The translations under genes and the position numbers were made by a program. DNA of 64,000 nt from UBA4416 sp040386075 (GTDB taxonomy: Bacteria > Bacteroidota > Bacteroidia > B-17B0 > Aurantibacillaceae): assembly GCA_040386075.1 (NCBI GenBank), contig JAZKGE010000025.1:7737-71736 (forward strand), in the 5' to 3' direction. Below the pieces are notes generated by a model that was not told the DNA's origin, did no database searches, and saw nothing but the letters and a program-made list of their open reading frames with translations. Positions 7,994 to 14,512 of this stretch are shown one piece after another. Position 1 is the stretch's first letter. Every line of letters begins with the position of its first letter.

Positions 7994-8011
7994 CCCACTT
8001 ACAAATGTGGG
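7994..8011 (-). promoter_or_regulatory. thrS leader hairpin resembling the tRNA-Thr(UGU) anticodon arm
   Basis: On the minus strand CCCAC and GTGGG form a 5-bp stem around the 8-nt loop ATTTGTAA, which contains U-UGU-AA, the arrangement of U33, anticodon UGU and A37-A38 in tRNA-Thr. The hairpin ends 9 nt before the thrS ATG. Escherichia coli thrS is repressed by ThrRS binding to a similar operator; function here is inferred. Confidence 0.5.
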
Positions 8012-8028
8012 TTTTAAATTTAGGGAAG

Positions 8029-8036
8029 CAAAGATA
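8029..8036 (-). promoter_or_regulatory. -7 promoter element of the thrS operon
   Basis: TATCTTTG on the minus strand matches the Bacteroidota -7 consensus TAnnTTTG. It predicts a leader of about 35-40 nt that consists mostly of the anticodon-like hairpin. I see no good -33 TTTG at the expected distance. Confidence 0.55.
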
Positions 8037-8195
8037 ATGGAAAAATTAACAAAAATGGAGATTTTGGTCGAGCTATTAAAAATGAATTGTTACATTCTTT
8101 TTTTACATATGTAAGTTTTTTTTGAAAAGTGATAGATATTTATTTACATTTACAACATATTTGATGCTTATTTTCAAGTACTTAATTAAATTTAT

Positions 8196-9200
8196 ATGAG
8201 ATTTTTATACTTTTTATTACTGATTTTGGTCCTCAGTTTAAAATTACAAGCTGCAACCTGTACAGTAACTGTATCAGCAAATTGGACATCGGGCTCTACC
8301 TGGTCATGTGGCTCGGTACCAAGCTGTAATGATATCATTATCATTCCTTCAGGTTATACGGTTACTATCAATAGCTCCGTTGATCTAACAGGAGGAGGAT
8401 GTACCGGTACAAAAATTAATATATACGGAGTTCTCTTCTTTTCGGGAAATGCCAGCCGTTTAGATGTGGTTGCAACTTCCAGCGTCAATATTTATACAGG
8501 TGGAAAAATAACAACGGATCAACCTGGGAATAATTCTCAAAAAATAAATATTGGAAATGGTTCATCAGAATGGACCAGTGGTAATGGCAACCTAAGCGGA
8601 CCATGGACAATAACAAATGGTAGTTCAACCAGCAATCCAACATTACCCATCCAACTCATTGAATTCAAGGGAGTATGTGTGTCGAGCGGAATTCACTTAG
8701 ACTGGAGCACAGCTTCTGAAAGAATAAATGATCATTTTTTAGTAGAAAAAAGTACGAATGGTGTTGACTGGCAATTTGTTGCAAAGATTCAGGGTAATGG
8801 TACAACAAGTACAATGCATAGATATTCGTATTTAGATACTAAACTTAATGCGGAACTAACATATTACAGATTATCCCAGGTAGATTTGACCGGTGAAAAG
8901 ACTATTTACAAGTCGATAGATATGAATTGTGAAGCTAATTCAAATGGTCAAATGCTCTTATATCCAAATCCGGCATCCACCCAGCTTAATGTTTTATTAA
9001 TGCACAACTCTCCTGCAACTGCCGGGTATATAAAAGTATATAATATGATCGGTGAATTAGTGATCGAACTACCTGTTACTTTAACAAAAGGCTCTAACTC
9101 GTTCGTTTTGCCGGTAGAATTACAAAGTGGTACGTATAATGTTGAGTTTTCATCTGAAAATTCTATACTTTTCAATAAAAAACTAATTATTCTGAACTAA
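8196..9200 (+). CDS. Secreted T9SS protein with beta-helix-like N-terminal region
   Basis: The 334-residue protein begins with a signal peptide (MRFLYFLLLILVLSLKLQA). Residues about 25-120 resemble a short right-handed beta-helix/G8-like segment (IIIIPSGYTVTINSSVDLTG, LDVVATSSVNIYTGG). After LPIQLIEFKG comes the Bacteroidota module with WSTASERINDHFLVEKS and YYRLSQVDLTGE. The last 80 residues (LLYPNPASTQLNVLL to LIILN) form a type A T9SS sorting domain, so the protein should be exported and anchored or released at the cell surface. Its function is unknown; adhesion or matrix roles are possible. A terminator follows 19 nt after the stop. Confidence 0.85.
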   Translation: MRFLYFLLLILVLSLKLQAATCTVTVSANWTSGSTWSCGSVPSCNDIIIIPSGYTVTINSSVDLTGGGCTGTKINIYGVLFFSGNASRLDVVATSSVNIYTGGKITTDQPGNNSQKINIGNGSSEWTSGNGNLSGPWTITNGSSTSNPTLPIQLIEFKGVCVSSGIHLDWSTASERINDHFLVEKSTNGVDWQFVAKIQGNGTTSTMHRYSYLDTKLNAELTYYRLSQVDLTGEKTIYKSIDMNCEANSNGQMLLYPNPASTQLNVLLMHNSPATAGYIKVYNMIGELVIELPVTLTKGSNSFVLPVELQSGTYNVEFSSENSILFNKKLIILN

Positions 9201-9218
9201 ATCAGTCTTATTTTGTTT

Positions 9219-9252
9219 AAAAGCTCCGTATCCATTGATGCGGAGCTTTTTT
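9219..9252 (+). terminator. Terminator after the T9SS gene
   Basis: AAGCTCCG (9221-9228) pairs with CGGAGCTT (9241-9248), followed by a T-run. Confidence 0.9.
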
Positions 9253-9290
9253 ACTTTATAAGTATGTATTTTAACATATTTTTCAAAATT

Positions 9291-9326
9291 AAATGTTGTA
9301 ACATTTAATGTTATAACTTACATTTG
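9291..9326 (+). promoter_or_regulatory. yceI promoter overlapped by two palindromes, candidate MarR operator
   Basis: A TTG at 9296-9298 and TACATTTG at 9319-9326 are separated by 20 nt and fit the Bacteroidota -33/-7 promoter. The spacer holds TGTTGTAACA (9294-9303, inside the 16-bp palindrome AAATGTTGTAACATTT) and TGTTATAACT (9309-9318, with the perfect dyad GTTATAAC), centred 15 bp apart. A dimeric regulator bound here would block RNA polymerase. The MarR gene two positions downstream is the obvious candidate; binding is inferred. Confidence 0.6.
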
Positions 9327-9360
9327 TATCGTAATTTAAAATAACCCTAAAAATAACTTT

Positions 9361-9957
9361 ATGAAAACAACTTTTAAAACATTGGTAGCAGTAGCAGCTA
9401 TCTCTTTAAGTGCAAAAGCGCAAACAAACTGGAATGTAGATGCATCTCACAGTAAATTAGGATTTGCAGTAACTCACATGATGGTAAGTGAAACAGAAGG
9501 AAAATTCAAGATCTATGAAGGTAAAGTATCTTCAAAAGGAGATCTGGATTTTACAGATGCTAAAATAGATTTTTCGGTAGATGCGGCAAGTATCAATACG
9601 GATGATGAAAAAAGAGATGGCCATTTAAAAAGTCCTGATTTTTTTGATGTTGCCAAATACCCAAAGATCACATTCGTAAGTAAATCTATGAAACCAGGAA
9701 AAGTAAAAGGTACTTATGTTTTAACCGGCGATCTAACAATGCATGGAGTTACCAAATCGGTTTCTTTAAACGCTATTGGTGCTTCTAAAATTGTAAAGGA
9801 TCCATACGGAATGGAGCGTTATGCATTTAAAGTAACCGGTAACATCAACCGTAAGGATTTTGGGTTAGCCTGGAATGCCGCTTTAGAGGCAGGTGGCGTT
9901 GCTGTAAGTGAAGAAGTGAGATTAGATATCAATGTGGAGATCACAAAAGCAAAATAA
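9361..9957 (+). CDS. YceI family periplasmic lipid-binding protein
   Basis: The 198-residue protein has a signal peptide (MKTTFKTLVAVAAISLSAKA) followed by one full YceI domain: WNVDASHSKLGFAVTHMM, DEKRDGHLKSPDFFDV and LTGDLTMHGVTKSVSL. YceI proteins are lipocalin-like beta barrels that hold long isoprenoid chains in a closed pocket; some respond to acid or oxidative stress. It is expressed from a promoter with two palindromes and is followed by a MarR-type regulator, with a terminator hairpin in between. In Bacteroidota yceI next to marR is a common pair, which suggests control by that regulator. Ligand unknown. Confidence 0.92.
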   Translation: MKTTFKTLVAVAAISLSAKAQTNWNVDASHSKLGFAVTHMMVSETEGKFKIYEGKVSSKGDLDFTDAKIDFSVDAASINTDDEKRDGHLKSPDFFDVAKYPKITFVSKSMKPGKVKGTYVLTGDLTMHGVTKSVSLNAIGASKIVKDPYGMERYAFKVTGNINRKDFGLAWNAALEAGGVAVSEEVRLDINVEITKAK

Positions 9958-9978
9958 TACCAAAATATAGTTAATTTA

Positions 9979-10008
9979 GTCCCTGGCAATTGTGCCGGGG
10001 ACTTTTTA
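9979..10008 (+). terminator. Terminator between yceI and the MarR gene
   Basis: AGTCCCTGGCA pairs with TGCCGGGGACT (one G-T pair) around ATTG, then five Ts. It lies 12 nt before the TTG start of the MarR gene, with no space for a separate promoter, so the regulator probably depends on read-through. Confidence 0.9.
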
Positions 10009-10019
10009 TAAAAAACAGG

Positions 10020-10469
10020 TTGAGATTAGAAGACGAAATACAACAAAAAAAATTCAAAAGCATCCAACAAAAACTCATGCTTAATCTTGTATATACCACA
10101 AACTGGGTTACGGCAAAGCAGCACGATTTTTTTAAAGACTGCGATATAACCACCCAGCAATATAACGTATTACGTATTTTAAGGGGACAATATCCTAATC
10201 CCTGCAGTATAAAACTGATCAAAGAACGCATGTTGGATAGAATGAGCGATGCCTCGCGCATCGTTGACAAGCTAAATACAAAAAAATTGTTACTTAGAAA
10301 AGAATGCCCAAACGACAGAAGAAGTGTTGATGTAGTTATTACCGACAAAGGCCTTGAATTACTGCATTCGTTGGATCATGTGGATGATATATCCAAACAA
10401 ACGCTTAAGTCGTTAACAGATGAAGAGATCAACACCCTGAATGATCTTTTAGATAAATTAAGGGATTAA
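10020..10469 (+). CDS. MarR family winged-helix transcriptional regulator, TTG start
   Basis: The protein (149 residues from the chosen start) has the MarR fold: dimerisation helices at both ends and a winged helix in the middle with TTQQYNVLRILRGQYPN, the recognition region MSDASRIVDKL and the wing NDRRSVDVVITDKGLELL. The frame runs further upstream, but that part is the yceI terminator. Close relatives begin with an M(K/R)LEDEI pattern, which matches RLEDEIQQKKF directly after the TTG at 10020, so I choose that start. It probably represses yceI and itself through the palindromes at 9291-9318; the ligand is unknown. Confidence 0.85.
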   Translation: MRLEDEIQQKKFKSIQQKLMLNLVYTTNWVTAKQHDFFKDCDITTQQYNVLRILRGQYPNPCSIKLIKERMLDRMSDASRIVDKLNTKKLLLRKECPNDRRSVDVVITDKGLELLHSLDHVDDISKQTLKSLTDEEINTLNDLLDKLRD

Positions 10470-10505
10470 TTATTCGATACCCTTTTATCTTCTGATTTAA
10501 TATTC

Positions 10506-10513
10506 TAATTTTG
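10506..10513 (+). promoter_or_regulatory. -7 element upstream of miaE
   Basis: TAATTTTG matches TAnnTTTG and lies 22 nt before the miaE ATG. No clear -33 element is seen. Confidence 0.4.
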
Positions 10514-10535
10514 TTGATATACGTAATATTGTATC

Positions 10536-11123
10536 ATGTTAGGACTTAAATTAGAAACAGACCCACGTTGGGTCAATATCGTAGAAAAAAACATTGAAGA
10601 GATCTTAACAGATCATGCCTATTGTGAGCAAAAAGCCGCTACCAATGCTATTTCCATTATGATCAGCTATCCATACCATACCGATTTGGTAGAGGAAATG
10701 GTGAAATTAGCAAAAGAGGAATTATCACATTTTGAAATGGTTCACCAAAAGATACAGGATAGAGGTTTAAAATTAGGCTTTGAGCGAAAAGATGAATATG
10801 TAGGTGAGTTGTATAAGTTCATGCGTAAAGGCGACCATAGAAAAGAGATCGTATTAATAGATCGCTTATTGTTTGGGGCTATGATAGAAGCCAGAAGTTG
10901 CGAGCGCTTTAAATTATTGTCAGAACAGATCAATGATGAAGATCTGAGGGTATTTTACCGGGAATTGATGATCAGTGAAGCCACCCATTATACTTTATTT
11001 ATTGGATTTGCCCGAAAATATGGTGGACATGTCGAAGATATTGATAAAAGATGGGGACAATGGCTGCAATTTGAGGCCGAATTAGTAAAAAATTATTCCA
11101 AAAAAGAAACCATTCACGGATAG
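10536..11123 (+). CDS. miaE: tRNA-(ms2io6A)-hydroxylase family protein
   Basis: The 195-residue protein matches MiaE, a non-haem di-iron enzyme that hydroxylates the isopentenyl side chain of ms2i6A at position 37 of tRNAs reading UNN codons. The ferritin-like four-helix fold supplies iron ligands: DHAYCEQKAA (Glu), KEELSHFEMVH (ExxH), IEARSCERF (Glu) and SEATHYTLF (ExxH). The length is typical for the Bacteroidota form. It stands alone with its own -7 element. No miaA or miaB is in the window. Confidence 0.9.
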   Translation: MLGLKLETDPRWVNIVEKNIEEILTDHAYCEQKAATNAISIMISYPYHTDLVEEMVKLAKEELSHFEMVHQKIQDRGLKLGFERKDEYVGELYKFMRKGDHRKEIVLIDRLLFGAMIEARSCERFKLLSEQINDEDLRVFYRELMISEATHYTLFIGFARKYGGHVEDIDKRWGQWLQFEAELVKNYSKKETIHG

Positions 11124-11236
11124 CAAAAAAGCCCTATTTCTCTGTAACCCTATTGAAATCAAGGTGCAATTCTGGATTTTTTTAGCTTTAGCTATTTAGA
11201 ATCATTATAAATATACAAAATACGTGTTACTGGGTA

Positions 11237-11266
11237 TTGTTATCTGAAAAAAACATTATAAATTTG
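11237..11266 (+). promoter_or_regulatory. Promoter of the first cysteine-rich lipoprotein
   Basis: TTG at 11237-11239 and TAAATTTG at 11259-11266 with a 19-nt spacer fit the Bacteroidota consensus. The flanking GGGTATT also occurs before the second lipoprotein gene (near 11637), where the -7 is TAGTTTTG at 11664-11671. Confidence 0.65.
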
Positions 11267-11289
11267 CGTAAACTTTAAAAAAACCAAAA

Positions 11290-11568
11290 ATGAAAAAAAT
11301 TACATTATTAGCAGCTGTTATCGTTGCTACTTCTTTTGCTTCNNNNNNNNNNAACTGTACAAACACAAGTGTAATCTTTTTTGCTTCTTGCAAAAAAGAT
11401 TACACTTGTGTTTGTACAGTTCCTTCAAACAGTTCTTCTGCTTACGCTGGTATGTCTTACACTTACGATTTAGGTAAAATCAAAAAGAAAGATGCAAAAA
11501 ATTCTTGCGAAGCTGCAGGTTCTCAATGGATCACTTTAGGTGGTACTTGCGAAGAAAAAGTAAAATAA
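11290..11568 (+). CDS. Small cysteine-rich lipoprotein 1, interrupted by an assembly artefact
   Basis: As assembled the frame has 92 codons with ten Ns inside the signal peptide, followed by an inverted copy of the bases that come next. Removing the artefact gives a 77-residue lipoprotein: MKKITLLAAVIVATSFA, lipobox ending in SC, KKDYTCVC, a Ser-rich stretch, KIKKKDAKNSC and a C-terminal GGTCEEKVK. The mature part has four cysteines besides the lipid-carrying one. It is a paralogue of the genes at 11695, 12035, 12292 and 21173. Function unknown; the lipobox implies an envelope location. Confidence 0.8.
   Translation: MKKITLLAAVIVATSFAXXXXNCTNTSVIFFASCKKDYTCVCTVPSNSSSAYAGMSYTYDLGKIKKKDAKNSCEAAGSQWITLGGTCEEKVK
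11343..11421. other. 10-N assembly gap followed by a 32-bp perfect inverted repeat
   Basis: Ns occupy 11343-11352. Bases 11353-11384 are the exact reverse complement of 11390-11421 around a 5-nt loop (TTCTT). The bases before the gap (TTTGCTTC) recur at 11380-11387, so the contig end is probably a fold-back chimera; joining the two copies restores a normal lipoprotein gene. Confidence 0.8.
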
Positions 11569-11584
11569 TTTTACTAAGCATTCA

Positions 11585-11621
11585 AAAAAAGCTGTTATCC
11601 CAGATAACAGCTTTTTTTTTT
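11585..11621 (+). terminator. Terminator after lipoprotein 1
   Basis: AGCTGTTATC pairs with GATAACAGCT around CCA, with a long T-run. Confidence 0.92.
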
Positions 11622-11694
11622 AAAATACCCTCTATTGGGTATTATGAGTTAAAAAATAATATATAGTTTTGCTAATAAATTTAAAAATATAAAA

Positions 11695-12009
11695 ATGAAA
11701 AAAATCACATTATTTACTTTTGCAATCGTAGCTTTAAGCTTGGCATCTTGTAAAAAAGACAGAACATGTAGTTGCACTTATACTCAATCTTGGACAACAG
11801 TTAATTCGGGTTCTAATACAGATATAACCGATAGTGATTCTGGCACAAGTTCTGGTGCAGGCACTTTTGTTATCACAAAAGCAAAAAAATCAATCGCAAG
11901 ACCTAACTGTTTATCTACAAAAACTACAGATACAGATGTAGATTATTTAGGTACTAACAGCGAAATTACTACTACTACAACCACAGAAAATGACTGTAAA
12001 TTAAACTAA
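11695..12009 (+). CDS. Small cysteine-rich lipoprotein 2
   Basis: The 104-residue paralogue is the longest of the family. The signal peptide ends in the lipobox LASC, then KKDRTCSC. The middle is a long Ser/Thr/Asp/Gly-rich insert, followed by the shared ITKAKKSIARPNC and a Thr-rich stretch before the terminal DCKLN. Again there are four cysteines after the lipid-modified one. It starts a run of three genes with gaps of 25 and 26 nt and a shared terminator at 12510-12543. The variable low-complexity middle suggests a surface-exposed spacer. Not assignable to a known family by eye. Confidence 0.85.
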   Translation: MKKITLFTFAIVALSLASCKKDRTCSCTYTQSWTTVNSGSNTDITDSDSGTSSGAGTFVITKAKKSIARPNCLSTKTTDTDVDYLGTNSEITTTTTTENDCKLN

Positions 12010-12034
12010 TTAATAATCTTAAATATATAACATA

Positions 12035-12265
12035 ATGAAAAAATTAAGCATATTGTCAGTAGCATTTTTAGCATTAAGCCTGGCTTCTTGTAAAAAAGAT
12101 CATACCTGTACATGTACAAATACTTCAACGCAAGCAGGTTCAACTACTACTACTTCTGAAATAGTATATGTAAAAGCAAAAAAAGCAGATGCAAAACGTG
12201 CCTGTGTTAAAACTACCGACACAAACGGTTCTGTAACATACACACAAGACTGTAAATTAAGCTAA
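12035..12265 (+). CDS. Small cysteine-rich lipoprotein 3
   Basis: A 76-residue paralogue: MKKLSILSVAFLALSLASC, KKDHTCTC, a Thr/Ser-rich middle, YVKAKKADAKRAC and TQDCKLS at the end. The signal peptide is nearly identical to that of the next gene, which points to recent duplication, while the mature parts have diverged. Same four-cysteine pattern as its siblings. Co-transcribed with its neighbours; function unknown. Confidence 0.85.
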   Translation: MKKLSILSVAFLALSLASCKKDHTCTCTNTSTQAGSTTTTSEIVYVKAKKADAKRACVKTTDTNGSVTYTQDCKLS

Positions 12266-12291
12266 TCATTAACATTAAAAAATTAAATAAA

Positions 12292-12489
12292 ATGAAAAAA
12301 TTAAGCATATTATCAATTGCATGTTTAGCAATTAGCTTTGCATCATGTAAAAAAGATTACACGTGTACTTGTTCAACCTCAGGACAAAGTGTTCACAAGA
12401 TCATTGGCGTTTCTAAAAAAACAGCTAAAGCAAATTGTGTATCTAGATCATACAATGGAATTGCGCAAACTTGTGCTTTATCCAAATAA
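12292..12489 (+). CDS. Small cysteine-rich lipoprotein 4
   Basis: At 65 residues this is the shortest member: MKKLSILSIACLAISFASC, KKDYTCTCS, then SKKTAKANC and QTCALSK. It has an extra cysteine in the signal peptide (residue 11), upstream of the processed cysteine. The four mature cysteines and the KK-A-K-x-C motif are kept, so the short form shows the minimal core. Last gene before the terminator. Confidence 0.85.
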   Translation: MKKLSILSIACLAISFASCKKDYTCTCSTSGQSVHKIIGVSKKTAKANCVSRSYNGIAQTCALSK

Positions 12490-12509
12490 TCTGTATCAAT
12501 TACAAAATC

Positions 12510-12543
12510 AAAAGCTTTCGCACATGGTGCGAAAGCTTTTTTT
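12510..12543 (+). terminator. Terminator of the lipoprotein 2-3-4 run
   Basis: AAAGCTTTCGCAC pairs with GTGCGAAAGCTTT around ATG, followed by Ts. Confidence 0.92.
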
Positions 12544-12651
12544 ATGTCCATGAATATATTTAAACACCGCTTTTTTTAACTATAATTTGCTAATATTCTT
12601 TTAGCCCGTAACTATACAAACTAAATAAAAGATTACTTTTATAGCGTTATT

Positions 12652-13593
12652 ATGAAACCGATCCTCATCAAATCTGCCTTTTTTATCATCAGCTCCATTA
12701 TGGGCTTAGTGTTCATTTACAGTGGCTTTGTGAAATTGCTGCCGGCTATTGAACCTTTTGAATTTACCTTTGTAGACCTTGGTTTAGGCGGATGGCGTCT
12801 GGCGCCTTTCATTGCCCGTTTTATGATTGGGCTTGAATTTTTAATTGGCTTTTTACTGATTACCGGTCTTTATATGCGTTTCACCATTAAATTAACGGTT
12901 GGTTCTTTAATTGTTTTCTGCATTTATTTATTATTCATAATTATTAAATCGGGTAATAATGGTAACTGCGGTTGCTTTGGAACTGCCATCACCATGACGC
13001 CCCTGGAGGCCCTGATCAAAAATGTGGTGATGCTGGCTGTTTGCTTTCTCCTTTATAAGTACTACGATGGTTTTAATTTTGGCAAAATAGGCAAATGGTT
13101 ATTTGGTGCTTTGTTTATTACCGCGTTTGCAATGCCCCATATTTTAAATTATGTTGACTTTAATTATTCAGAAGCTTATTTAAGCAAAAAAGAAGATCAG
13201 TTTACACTGGAATTGGATAGCGTTTACAAATTTGCGAAAATTCATACACCACCAAAAACACTAAGCAAAGGCAAACACATCATTTCTTTTATGAGTCTTA
13301 CTTGCCCACACTGCCGGATAGCTGCAAAAAAGCTGAGATTGATCAAAGAAAAGAACCCTAACATTTCTATGTACCTGGTTTTAAATGGTGATTATAATAA
13401 GATACAACCCTTTTTTACTGAAACAAAGGCTACGAATATCGACTACTGCATTTTAAACGGAAGATCATTCGTTTACCTTGGAGGACTCGAATTACCTGCT
13501 ATCTATATGGTAAATAACTCAATTGTAGAACATTGGGTCAATTACATGGAACTTGACCAGGCAGAAATTGAAAATTGGCTTGACGAGAAATAA
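12652..13593 (+). CDS. MauE/DoxX-like membrane protein fused to a thioredoxin-like domain
   Basis: The first half of this 313-residue protein has four or five membrane helices (about 8-30, 55-75, 80-105, 120-137, 148-165) of the DoxX/MauE type, with the conserved cytosol- or periplasm-edge motif NGNCGCFG that marks MauE-like electron carriers. After residue 200 comes a thioredoxin-like domain with the active site LTCPHCR and a later LPAIYMV (cis-Pro region). Such fusions probably move reducing power across the inner membrane to periplasmic thiols, as DsbD or VKOR systems do. The adjacent cysteine-rich lipoproteins would be natural substrates, but this link is inference from position only. Confidence 0.8.
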   Translation: MKPILIKSAFFIISSIMGLVFIYSGFVKLLPAIEPFEFTFVDLGLGGWRLAPFIARFMIGLEFLIGFLLITGLYMRFTIKLTVGSLIVFCIYLLFIIIKSGNNGNCGCFGTAITMTPLEALIKNVVMLAVCFLLYKYYDGFNFGKIGKWLFGALFITAFAMPHILNYVDFNYSEAYLSKKEDQFTLELDSVYKFAKIHTPPKTLSKGKHIISFMSLTCPHCRIAAKKLRLIKEKNPNISMYLVLNGDYNKIQPFFTETKATNIDYCILNGRSFVYLGGLELPAIYMVNNSIVEHWVNYMELDQAEIENWLDEK

Positions 13594-13811
13594 TTAAAAG
13601 ACGCTTACTATATTCTTTTTTTACTTTTTTTCTTAATGAAAAACGTAACGCATGACCCCGAAAAAATTGGCTGCCCACATGCTGGCTCAAAGCTTATTAC
13701 ACTTTGCCTTACACCTTTCATTCACTTTCCCCGCGCTATAACAATGATCTTTTCTTAAAATGAGGTCTATTTTTCAATAAGTTTTCCTGAGAAAATTTCA
13801 TCTATGAAATC

Positions 13812-14510
13812 TTACTTAAAGATCTCTTTTAACTCGGTCAGGTTATTTATTCTTGAAAAATTCTTATGCTCATTTTCAGTTTTACTTCCTGAAAAATAAA
13901 TGGCCTTCCATTCGGCATTTAAAGCACCGAGGATATCCGTATCGTAATTATCACCTATCATTACGCAACTTCCCGAATCGGCTGCCGTAAGATGCTGTGC
14001 AAGGTCAAAGATCTGGCGATCTGGTTTATTAAAACCATGCTCTTCAGAAATAATGATCTGATCGAAATAAGATTTCAAATTACTCTGATCTAATTTGATA
14101 TGCTGCACTTCCTTAAAACCATTGGTAATGATATGCAACTTATAATTTTCCTTAAGATGCGATAAAACCTCAACAGCCCCTTCTACCAAATGTGTTTTAT
14201 AGGGTGATATTTTCAAATAATCATCAGCCCATTGATGAGCTAAAGCAAGATTATCATATTTAAAATGCAAAAAGGTCTTATAAAAACGCTGGTAACGCAA
14301 TTCTTCCTTAGTTGTTTGTTTAATACTATACAGATCCCATAACTCGTGATTTATAACCTCGTAAATGGCTGTAAACGTGTCAAAATCAGTATGACAATGA
14401 TCATGAATACTATGTTCGTTGAATAGATGCAATAAAGCTTCTCTTGAGTTTTTTTCAAAATCCCAAAGCGTATTGTCAAGGTCAAAAAAGATGTGTTTTA
14501 CGTTGTGCAT
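13812..14510 (-). CDS. YjjG family noncanonical pyrimidine nucleotidase (HAD superfamily)
   Basis: The 232-residue HAD hydrolase has motif I FFDLDNTLWDF with nucleophile and acid Asp (residues 10 and 12), motif II ITNGFKEVQ, motif III Lys in NKPDRQIF and motif IV IGDNYDTDILGA. The pattern DNTLWDFEKNS and the TNG motif are those of the YjjG subfamily, which removes phosphate from damaged or modified pyrimidine nucleotides (house-cleaning). It follows the GSCFA gene by 2 nt and is certainly co-transcribed with it. Confidence 0.88.
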   Translation of the reverse strand: MHNVKHIFFDLDNTLWDFEKNSREALLHLFNEHSIHDHCHTDFDTFTAIYEVINHELWDLYSIKQTTKEELRYQRFYKTFLHFKYDNLALAHQWADDYLKISPYKTHLVEGAVEVLSHLKENYKLHIITNGFKEVQHIKLDQSNLKSYFDQIIISEEHGFNKPDRQIFDLAQHLTAADSGSCVMIGDNYDTDILGALNAEWKAIYFSGSKTENEHKNFSRINNLTELKEIFK

Positions 14511-14512
14511 AG

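Noticed and set aside
7833..8114. Plus-strand ORF across the thrS start
   Set aside because: Its first part is antisense to the TGS domain and its end is AT-rich intergenic DNA containing the thrS promoter.
9971..10348. Minus-strand ORF of 125 codons opposite the MarR gene
   Set aside because: Antisense shadow of a clear MarR domain; no homology seen.
13636..13758. 40-codon ORF on the plus strand with ATG start
   Set aside because: No recognisable motif, no promoter and no terminator; the 13594-13811 gap otherwise shows nothing. Too short to support without homologues.
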